Positions 7,084 to 15,500 of a stretch of DNA of 36,974 bases are shown here, piece by piece. Numbering within the stretch: position 1 is the first letter of the stretch; every line of letters starts with the position of its first letter. This DNA comes from Thermohalobaculum sp050331335 (GTDB taxonomy: Bacteria > Pseudomonadota > Alphaproteobacteria > Rhodobacterales > Rhodobacteraceae): the NCBI GenBank assembly GCA_050331335.1, contig JBHJGY010000007.1, forward strand, positions 1 to 36,974, in the 5' to 3' direction. A model generated the notes under the pieces. The model made no database searches, was not told the DNA's origin, and saw only the letters and a list, made by a program, of their open reading frames with translations. The position numbers were made by a program, and so were the translations under genes.

Positions 7084-9330
7084 CTAGAAGCGCGCGCCCA
7101 GCGTCAGTGTCGCGGAATACTGCCCGGTCTCCGCAGCGCCGATGCCGAAGATCACCGGGCCTAGGCTGGTCTCCAGCCCCGCAAAGAGCGAGCCGGCGAC
7201 GAAACTCCCATCGCCCCCGAGATCGTCCCAATCCTCGTAAGCGCCGCCATATTCGATGCTACCGCCGGCGAAGGCCTCTTTGCCGAACAGCGTGTCGTAC
7301 TCGAATCGACGATAATAGCGCAGCCCCGCGACACCAACCACTTGGCCGATCAGCTCGCCCTCTTCAAAACCCGAGAGCCGCTGGAACCCGCCAATGAAGT
7401 TTGGCGAGAAGGTGTCGTCGTTCAGATCGCCTTCGAGGACCAGGAAGGGGGAGAGCGTGTTCTGGCCCACGGACCACGCGGCGACCGTATCGATCAAGAG
7501 CTGCTCCGGCTGCAACTCGTTCAGCAGATCGAAACTCAGGGAGGTGCTGAACTGCAGACCACTTCGGGGCAGATCCGGATCGTCCAGGGTGTCGTAGTCG
7601 AACCCCACCGCCAGCGGCACGGTGTCTTCGACGACCTGGGCATTGAGCGCGACGGGGATCAGCGCCGACTCCGCCTCCGCGCGCGTGTGCAGATATGAGA
7701 TGCCGAGCCCGATGAAGCCCCAATTGCCGGGGCTATAGAGCGCTTCGATCCCCACTTCGGTTTCCGAGATCTCGATTTCGGATACCGGCAGGTCGGGCGC
7801 CGCGAAAAGCGTGCCGGTTTGGCGGAAGAAGGAAACGGTCGGTCGCAGGAAATAGGTCTGACCGTAATCGAGGGGTTGCTCGAAGCGCAGCCGCGCCCCG
7901 TCGATGGCACCGATGGCCGCGTCGACCTCAAGCCGCGCGCCGAGGGAGTTGATCTCGTTGACCTCAAGACCCAGGGCGAGGTTGAAATCCCCGTCGCCGC
8001 CGAAGATGTTGGAGAAGCCGAGGCCGATCCGCGGCTGGAACCGTCCCGCCGCCACCGGCTTCGCGTGAACCACCAGCACTTGCTCGTCGCCCTCTTGCGC
8101 AATGCTGTAGCTCACCCCGTCCAGCGTCCCCAGACCGTAGACGCGCCTGAGGGCGGTCTCCAATTCCTCGAGCGTCACCCGCCCGCTCTCCGGCAGGTCG
8201 AGGCGGGCGCCGATCACCCGTGGGTCGAGCCGGCCATCATAGTCGATTTCGAGGCGGTCGAACCTGATCTCGGTCTGCAGCGGATCGATCCCGGCTTCCC
8301 TTATGCCCAGCGGTCCGCGCCCGGTGGCGATCGCGCGCAGTTGCGGCTCCTTTTCGGCAACGACCGCCCGCCCTGCCGAAACCGTCGACGGCGCTTGTTC
8401 GAAGGCCAGCATGCCGACCGCCCCCACTTCCGGCACCAGGTGGACGTCGCCGGCGCCGAGGCTGGCGACCTGCGCCTGCGAGTTGGCCCCGATCATCACC
8501 GACATGGTCTGCGCCAAGACGGCGGTGAACGAGCGCAAGTCATCAGATGTCACATTGGCGCCGGGGATCTCCGAGACGATCACAAGCTCCGCGCCCATTG
8601 CGCGGGCCACGTCGACGGGCAGGTTGTTGACCACGCCGCCATCGACGAGAAGGCGCCCGTCGATCTCCACCGGTGGAAACAGCGCCGGGATCGACATCGA
8701 GGCTCTGATCGCCGTGGCAAGATCGCCCGTGCCCAAGACCACCGGCTCACCGGTCACGATGTCGGTCGCAACCGCACGGAAGGGAATTGGCAATTCGTCG
8801 AAATCCGACACCCCCTGGGCGCGCACCACCAGCCGCCTCAGGGTCAGGCTGAGCTTGACCGCGTCGATCAGGCCGGCATCGACCTGAATACCGGCGTCGC
8901 CGATCCCGACAGGGAGGTCGGTTTGCACGGAGAAGGGGTCGATCCGGCTGTCGCGTCGCAGCGGATGCAGCAACTGGCGGTCGGAACTGTCGTTGAAGAT
9001 GCTCCCCCAATCGATGGTCGTCACCGCGGCTTGCAGCTCGTCCGGCGTAAGACCCGCCGCATAGAGCCCGCCAACGATCGCCCCCATGCTGGTACCTGCG
9101 ATCACATCGGGCCTGATTCCCAGTTCCTCGAGCGCTTGGACGACGCCGACATGCGCAACACCCGCCGCCCCACCGCCGCCGAGGACCAGGCCGATCCGCG
9201 GCCGCTCGCTTTCGGCCGCAGTCACGTCTCCCGCCGTCAGGGCGCCTGTCGCCAAGATCGAGACGCCCGCAACGACCATTGCCCTGCAGTGCCTGGCCAA
9301 AACGCGGTGTAATTTGCTGCCCGGGATCAT
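7084..9330 (-). CDS. Patatin-like phospholipase with POTRA and outer-membrane barrel (PlpD-like)
   Basis: A 748-residue protein with the architecture of type Vd autotransporters such as Pseudomonas PlpD (about 728 residues). Residues 1-39 are a signal peptide. The patatin domain (about 44-330) shows the oxyanion loop GGGGAAG (51-57), the nucleophile elbow GTSMG with Ser81, and the catalytic Asp of DGG at 230-232. A POTRA-like segment (about 350-420) precedes a BamA-type 16-stranded barrel (about 430-748), which ends in LTLGARF with the terminal Phe typical of outer-membrane proteins. Predicted role: phospholipase A displayed on or released from the cell surface. A ribosome binding site CGGAGG precedes the ATG. 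It is transcribed towards the zinc operon but separated from it by about 150 bases, so it is probably not co-regulated. Confidence 0.9.
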   Translation of the reverse strand: MIPGSKLHRVLARHCRAMVVAGVSILATGALTAGDVTAAESERPRIGLVLGGGGAAGVAHVGVVQALEELGIRPDVIAGTSMGAIVGGLYAAGLTPDELQAAVTTIDWGSIFNDSSDRQLLHPLRRDSRIDPFSVQTDLPVGIGDAGIQVDAGLIDAVKLSLTLRRLVVRAQGVSDFDELPIPFRAVATDIVTGEPVVLGTGDLATAIRASMSIPALFPPVEIDGRLLVDGGVVNNLPVDVARAMGAELVIVSEIPGANVTSDDLRSFTAVLAQTMSVMIGANSQAQVASLGAGDVHLVPEVGAVGMLAFEQAPSTVSAGRAVVAEKEPQLRAIATGRGPLGIREAGIDPLQTEIRFDRLEIDYDGRLDPRVIGARLDLPESGRVTLEELETALRRVYGLGTLDGVSYSIAQEGDEQVLVVHAKPVAAGRFQPRIGLGFSNIFGGDGDFNLALGLEVNEINSLGARLEVDAAIGAIDGARLRFEQPLDYGQTYFLRPTVSFFRQTGTLFAAPDLPVSEIEISETEVGIEALYSPGNWGFIGLGISYLHTRAEAESALIPVALNAQVVEDTVPLAVGFDYDTLDDPDLPRSGLQFSTSLSFDLLNELQPEQLLIDTVAAWSVGQNTLSPFLVLEGDLNDDTFSPNFIGGFQRLSGFEEGELIGQVVGVAGLRYYRRFEYDTLFGKEAFAGGSIEYGGAYEDWDDLGGDGSFVAGSLFAGLETSLGPVIFGIGAAETGQYSATLTLGARF

Positions 9331-9866
9331 CTGGCCGCCTCCGAAAGCATTTGTTTCATTGCAAACGGTATATCAGGGGAACGGGCCATGCAGGGGCGGC
9401 GCGTGTTCGGCGAGCGGCGCGGCGTTGCGCCTCACCTTGGCTATCGCGTGCGGCACCGCGCGGCACCGCGCAGCACTTTGCGGCGGGGGCGCGCCACCGT
9501 CGGGTGTCCCGGCGAGGCTGTCACCGGCGCCCCGGCCGCCCCAGCGAGGGCCGGTCCCAAGAGTGATGTCGAATTGCCCTGGCGAGCTCACCGAGGCGAT
9601 GGCTGGTTCGTTGTGTTCCATCGCTCAGGTCTGCGCGCGGGCCAAGCTCGGCGGCATTTGCAGATCGGCTGACCTCAACCGACTGAGCTGAACTGCTTCG
9701 GGATTGCCGCACCGCGCGAGGCGTCTTGGGTGGGCGCATCAAGGCGCGCGCCGGTGGCGTCCGAGATCGAGACTGCGCGCGGGTTGGCGCCGCCTGATGG
9801 GCTCAGATTGCCGAGCCACGCCGTTGGTGTATGCTGCGGCGGCAGCGCTGCGATAGGAGGTTGAAG
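9331..9866. other. Intergenic region between the divergent patatin and peptidase genes
   Basis: A 536-base stretch with no convincing gene. The short frames here overlap one another on both strands, lack ribosome binding sites and show no recognisable domain, as expected by chance at this GC content. It holds the leader of the patatin gene (an AT-richer patch at about 9345-9375) and, at the right end, the leader of the peptidase gene. The only repeat is two adjacent copies of CGGCACCGCG (9451-9470) plus a degenerate partial third. Confidence 0.6.
9808..9835 (+). promoter_or_regulatory. Possible sigma70-type promoter of the S8 peptidase gene
   Basis: TTGCCG (9808-9813) and TATGCT (9830-9835) are separated by 16 bases, each matching 4 of 6 consensus positions. 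It lies 32 bases upstream of the peptidase ATG, which itself has a strong AGGAGG (9855-9860) six bases before the start. The promoter is a weak guess; the ribosome binding site is clear. Confidence 0.3.
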
Positions 9867-12293
9867 ATGACTGAATTTTTCAGAACGGGTTTTCCACGGC
9901 TCTTTCCTGATTTTCTAAGGCGCGATGACGACGAGGGGCGTGCGGACGCTGGGGGTACGGGCACAGAGGGGTCCGATGTCTCCGATGGCGACGTGTCGCT
10001 GAACCCCGGCACGATCGTGGCGAGCGCCAACTTGCCGGAATACCTCCTGCCGCCCGTTGAGGCGTATCGCGACAGCAACGGCCAACCGATGCGCGACGGG
10101 CTGCCGGCGGGAGCGCGGGTCGACACGGACCCAGTTGTCCTAGAAGGCACCATGCCGCTCGAAATCGCCGCGCGGGACGGGGACGGGGACGCCCTGGCTC
10201 AAGAGCTGGCCGCGCTCGGTCTGCAGAATTACGAGACGCACGGCTATCTGATCTCCGGCGACTTTCCGATGGCGAATGTGCAGGCTCTCTTCAGCCGTAG
10301 CGACATCGCCTTCGTTCGGGGTATCGACGGCACCGCGCGGACCAATGTCGGCATCGCTGAGAACCAGGCCGATCAAGCTCTGTTGACCGACACTGTGCGG
10401 GACACCTTCAATGTCGATGGCAGCGGGATCACCATCGGGATCTTGTCCGACAGCTTCAATCGCAGCTTCGTCGCCGCAAACAACTATGCCGACGATATCA
10501 TAACGGGGGACCTGCCGGCCGGCATCACGCGCCTCGATGACTCGGTCTTCGGGATCGACGAGGGTCGCGCAATGGCGCAGTTGATCTACGACATCGCGCC
10601 CGGCGTCGACATTATCTTTCACACCGCCTTCGGCGGCTTCGCGGACTTCGCAAACGGCATCGTCGAGCTTGCCAGTGCCGGCGCCGACATCATCGTCGAT
10701 GATGTGGGCTATGCCACGGAGGCGATGTTCCAGGACGACATCATCGCTCAGGCGATCCAAACCGTGTTCGATCAGGGCATCCCGTATTTTACCTCCGCCG
10801 GCAATGCGGGGCGCAACTCCTACGAAAGCGAAGGGCGGTTTGAGACTGCAACCGTCAACGGCGTTACCCGCAACTTCCACGACTTCGACCCAGGTCCGGG
10901 CACTGACTTCACCCAAGGCTTCACCCTTGCGCCCGGCGAGTCGATCAACATTTCGCTGCAATGGGACCAGCCGCTCTTCGGCAACAATAATGGCTCCCCA
11001 GGGGCGACCAGCAATGTAGACTATCGGATATTTGACAGTAGTGGCAATCTCGTAGACTTTGATTTTCAAAACGAAGTTGGTGGAGATCCAATAATCTTCC
11101 AAACATTTACCAACACAACGGGCTTCACTCAGAGTTATGATCTGGCGATTAATACGTTTTCCGGTCCCGAGCCGACCCGGATCAAATGGGTGGATCGGGA
11201 CGGCGGCCTCGCCGATGCCGAGTTTCTCAACGATGCCGGCGCTTCTTTCGGCAAGGCGGTGGATGGCAGCTTCGGTGCAGCTGCGGCGGGCTATTTCAGC
11301 ACGCCGGAATTTGGTGTCTCACCCCCGGTATTGGAGAGTTTCTCCTCAGCGGGCGGGACGCCGATCCTGTTCGACGTCGACGGCACGCCGATCAACGAGC
11401 AGCGTACCCGGGTCGACGCGACCGGCGTGGACGGGGTCGACACCACCTTCTTCGGCAGCCCGGATTTCGACGGCACCGGCTTTCCGAACTTCTTTGGCAC
11501 GTCGGCGGCCGCGCCCAATCTTGCGGCGGTGGCGGCGCTGATGCTGGAGGCAGATCCCACAGCCACGCCGCAAGAGATTTACGACGCGATGACCTCGACG
11601 GCGATCGACGTCACAGCGCGTGAAGACGGGGCAGGGACCACCGCGCTGCCACAGGGCTTCGACGAAGATTCGGGTTTCGGCTTGGTCGACGCAGATGCTG
11701 CGATCCGCGAGCTGCTCGGCCTGCCGAGCGACGATTTCGCCGGCGACGACAGCACCACGGGGGTGGTCGCGGTGGATGGCACTGCGCGGGGGCGGCTTGA
11801 AACTTCCGGAGACCGCGACTGGTTTCGGATCGAGCTTGACGCGAACACGCCCTATCTTTTGGGGCTTCGCGGTCAATCGACAAATGATGGCTCGCTGCTC
11901 GACCCATTCCTGCGGCTCTACGACTCGAGTGGCAATTCGGTAAGAACGGATGATGACTCAGGCAGCGGTCTGAACGCGCTGATCGAATTTACCCCAAGCA
12001 CCAGCGACACCTTCTTCCTGGAAGCGCAGAGCTTCAATCTCCAGACCGGCACTTACACCGTCGCTGTGACCGAAGACGGCGATATCGGCGGCGAGTTTGG
12101 CTTCCCGTCGGGGGGGACCGGCGGCCTGATCGCCGGGCTCTTAGAGGCGCCGCTTTTCCAGTTCCTGTTCAACCTCTTCGACTTCTTTACAACCGAGAAC
12201 CTCGAACAGCTCAGCGAAGCGCAGCTACAGGAGCTCAGCGGGGCAACAAGCGCTGCCGAAGCGCTCGAACTTTGGGACGGTTTCGGCGTCTGA
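9867..12293 (+). CDS. Sedolisin-like S8 family serine peptidase with PPC domain
   Basis: An 808-residue predicted extracellular peptidase. The start at 9867 is fixed by AGGAGG six bases upstream. The catalytic domain spans about residues 185-620. ITIGILSDSF contains Asp195. There is no classical HGTxVA histidine motif; instead DEGRAMAQ (231-238) supplies a Glu, followed by YDIAP and VDDVGY, the pattern of the S53-like subgroup of subtilases (Glu/Asp/Ser). The nucleophile is Ser546 in GTSAAAP. An inserted beta-rich domain lies at about 335-480. A bacterial pre-peptidase C-terminal (PPC) domain lies at about 635-735, with GDRDWFRIEL and LRLYDSSGN. The N-terminus is not a signal peptide, so export by a type I system or another route is inferred. 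No RTX repeats were seen. A strong terminator follows. Confidence 0.87.
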   Translation: MTEFFRTGFPRLFPDFLRRDDDEGRADAGGTGTEGSDVSDGDVSLNPGTIVASANLPEYLLPPVEAYRDSNGQPMRDGLPAGARVDTDPVVLEGTMPLEIAARDGDGDALAQELAALGLQNYETHGYLISGDFPMANVQALFSRSDIAFVRGIDGTARTNVGIAENQADQALLTDTVRDTFNVDGSGITIGILSDSFNRSFVAANNYADDIITGDLPAGITRLDDSVFGIDEGRAMAQLIYDIAPGVDIIFHTAFGGFADFANGIVELASAGADIIVDDVGYATEAMFQDDIIAQAIQTVFDQGIPYFTSAGNAGRNSYESEGRFETATVNGVTRNFHDFDPGPGTDFTQGFTLAPGESINISLQWDQPLFGNNNGSPGATSNVDYRIFDSSGNLVDFDFQNEVGGDPIIFQTFTNTTGFTQSYDLAINTFSGPEPTRIKWVDRDGGLADAEFLNDAGASFGKAVDGSFGAAAAGYFSTPEFGVSPPVLESFSSAGGTPILFDVDGTPINEQRTRVDATGVDGVDTTFFGSPDFDGTGFPNFFGTSAAAPNLAAVAALMLEADPTATPQEIYDAMTSTAIDVTAREDGAGTTALPQGFDEDSGFGLVDADAAIRELLGLPSDDFAGDDSTTGVVAVDGTARGRLETSGDRDWFRIELDANTPYLLGLRGQSTNDGSLLDPFLRLYDSSGNSVRTDDDSGSGLNALIEFTPSTSDTFFLEAQSFNLQTGTYTVAVTEDGDIGGEFGFPSGGTGGLIAGLLEAPLFQFLFNLFDFFTTENLEQLSEAQLQELSGATSAAEALELWDGFGV

Positions 12294-12333
12294 CCGGTCG
12301 GGCCAGCGCTCCATCTTAGAGTGCCACATCATG

Positions 12334-12361
12334 GGGCGGGCCGGGAACGGTCCGCCCTTTT
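12334..12361 (+). terminator. Rho-independent terminator after the S8 peptidase gene
   Basis: A 9-bp stem, GGGCGGGCC (12334-12342) with GGTCCGCCC (12349-12357), has one G-U wobble and a six-base loop GGGAAC, and is followed by TTTT. It lies 41 bases after the peptidase stop and isolates that gene from the following giant gene. Confidence 0.8.
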
Positions 12362-12561
12362 GCCTTTGCGGGTCGGGTGTTTTTCGCAGCGCCGCCGGCG
12401 GTATCGGGCACTTTCGTAATCGGCGAGCCTGTGGTAGATTTTCGCGTGTAAGTTGAGTTGGTGTGCGAGCGTTGCCCGCTTGCTTGGCCGTTGACCCGTG
12501 GCATACCCGCCGTCCAAGCCCGCCGGCCGATCTGATTGCGCCCTCTCTGTTGGATCTTGCC

Positions 12562-15500
12562 ATGTCCCAGACACCGGACCTCGACCTAACCAAGCCGAGC
12601 CTCACGGTCGCCCAAACCCAAACCGACGCGCCCGCCGGCGCCCCCGGCCCTTGCCCCGTTACCGGCGAGGCCGTTTGCTTTTGCGGCGTTCTCACCGGGT
12701 CGAGCGACGCCGCGGCGCCTTCCCAACCCGAGGAGGAACCCGGGACCGCCGAGCCGGATGCCGACGCTCTTGCGCGCGACGACGACATCTCGGTGATCCC
12801 TGTCGCGGGCATGCTCCATGTCTGCCCGTCGGTTTTGCTCGCCAATGACGGGAACGCGGACGCCACGGACCCCGCCGTGCCGCTCGAGATCGTATCGCTC
12901 GAAGGCGCCGTACGCCATGGCGACCAGATTATGGTCGAAGATCCCGATGGGGACGGGGTTGCCCAATTCGTCTACACGGTCTCCGACGGCACGCGGGAGG
13001 AAACGGCGACGGTCACCTTGCGGGTCTGGAAGCCTCAGACACCCCAGGAGATCGACGCGTTCGTCGAGGCCGCAATCGCGGCGCCGGAACATGGCGGCCA
13101 TCAGGCGCATGGCGGTGATGAGCTGAAAGCCTCCGAGCATGACACGCTGCTCGAGTTGGTCCCGCGCGATCAGGCCACCCATATCGCGGTGCGGGACGGC
13201 GACTGGTCTGATCCCGAAACTTGGTGGGAAGGGCGCGTGCCCGGCGATGGCGCCGATGTGCTGATCCCCGCCGGGATGCTCGTCACCGTCGATGGCGAAA
13301 ACGATGCGCGGCTCTCGACCATCCGGGTCGACGGGATGCTGACCTTCGCCCCCGACACGGACACCCGGCTGATCGTGGAGACGCTCGTCACGACGCCTGG
13401 GAGCCGGCTGGAGATCGGCAGCGAAGCGGTGCCGGTCTCGGCGGCGGTCGAGGCTCAGATCGTAATCCACGCCGCGACGCCGGGGCAGCTGCCCGAGATG
13501 TCGATGGCCCGCGGCGTCGTCACCCATGGCGAGGTGGCCATCCACGGGGCTGAGAAGCTAAGCCATACGGTGCTCGCGGGCGGGGTCTCCGCTGGCGCGA
13601 CGGAGATCACCTTGGCGGAGGCGCCGACGGGCTGGCAGCTGGGCGATAAGCTGGTTCTCGCCGGCACGTCCTACAACCCTGAGGGGTCAGACGCCGACAA
13701 CTCCCGCTTCCGAGACGAGGTGCTGACGATCACCGAGATCGACGGCACCACCATCCGCTTTGTCAACGAGGACACCGGCGGGACGGCGCTGCGCTTCGAC
13801 CACCGGGCGCCAGAGGGTTATGAGGACCGCTTCGAGATCCCCATCGCCAATATTACCCGCAATGTCACCGTGATGTCCGAGAACGGCAAGGACACCGACA
13901 TCCCCGATCGGGGCCATGTTATGTTTATGCATTCCAACGATGTGGTGGTGAAACATGCCAGTTTCGTCGGGCTGGGGCGGTCGGACAAGGACGAGCTTGT
14001 CGATGACCCCGGCCTCAATGTGGATGGCGGCCTGGGCCCGGATGGCACCGAGCTCGGGCTTAATCCGCGCGGGCGCTATGCGGTGCATCTCCACAGGCTT
14101 GGGGTCGAGGCGGTGGAAGAGGGCGACGACCCGGCGCTGATCGAAGGGATCTCCGTCGTTGGATCGCCGGGCTGGGGCATCGTGCACCATGACAGCCGGG
14201 CGGTTCTCAACAGCAATGTCACCTTCGACATCCTCGGCTCCGCGATCGTGGCAGAGGCGGGCAACGAGACCGGCCGCTGGGAAAACAACCTCACCATCAA
14301 GACGACGGGCGACGACCGCCCGCAGATCGATTTCGACGGCTCGGCGCGGGTGCCGGTCTTTGATTTCGGCTTCAACGGCGAGGGGTTCTGGCTGCAAGGC
14401 GCGCCGCTCATCGAGATGGTCGACAACACCGCGGTGTCGTCGAATGGCGCGGGCCTGGAGATTTTCACCGATGTGGATGGCAACCGGAACAAGGATGTCA
14501 ACGGCGCGGCCGTCGCGGTTGCCACCCTGGCGCCGGCACAGCGGGATGTCTTCCTTGCCGCGGGCTACGACCTCACCGACATGATCGACATCCGTGCCGC
14601 GATTTCGCCAGGGGTCACGGGCTTCACGGCGATCAACAGCTTTAAGGGCATCGAAACCTGGAACCACATGCGCAACGACGACGGCGTGCTGTCGTTCTTC
14701 GGCGGCCACGGCCATGCGCTGCGCAGCGAGATCTCCGATTTCGAGCTTTGGGGAATTTTTGGCGAAGGGATCTTCACGCAGTACTCCACCCAGATCGACT
14801 TCCGAGACGGGGTAATCGTCGGAGCCCCCGACGACCCAGTCGAGTTTCGCCCAGGCATCAACGGTGGCGGCGTCGGCCGTGGCATTGGCTCCAATGGCCC
14901 GGCGCATGACTTGGTTTACGAGAACATCGAGATCGACGGTTTCGAGGTGGGCCTTCGGCTTCCCAAAGAGGCCGGCAGTTTCGGTGGCCCCTCGGTCCCA
15001 TATTTCGACTTCAACGGCACCGAGGTGACCGGACTCACAGTCTCCAATGTCGCCAGCGTCTTCGGCAACACGCAAGCCACCTGGGCCGATCCCGAGCCTT
15101 TCCCCAATTTCATTGCGCTTGAGGGGCTCAGCCTGGGCGACGGCGTGCCGACCGGGGCGCTGCCGGTTCCCGCCTTCACCGCCGAAACCCTCGGGGGCGC
15201 CGGGGTGGTGGCCTTCGATGGATCGCCGTCGGTCGACACCGACTGGAACCCGATCATCCGGACCGCGGACAACGCCATCGCCGCCTATGGTTGGGATTTT
15301 GACCGCGACGGGGAGATCGACCAATACGGCCGCTGGGTGCGGCACGACTTCGGGGCGCCTGGGACCTATGAGGTCGATCTCACCGTTTGGGACAGCGACG
15401 GACAGTCGGCGAGCGTCACCCAGTCCGTCGAAGTCGTCGCGCGGGCCTATGATAATCTGCTCCTCGATGGCGGGTTCGACGCGCCCCTCGAGGCCAGCCC

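Noticed and set aside
7819..9312. 497-codon plus-strand frame
   Set aside because: Antisense shadow of the patatin gene, which has complete catalytic motifs and a signal peptide.
9451..9470. Two adjacent copies of CGGCACCGCG considered as a repeat array or regulator iteron
   Set aside because: Only two exact copies of 10 bases in a GC-rich region, without spacing or associated genes; too little to call.
13687..15345. 552-codon minus-strand frame
   Set aside because: Antisense shadow of the G8/beta-helix gene; no domain, no ribosome binding site.
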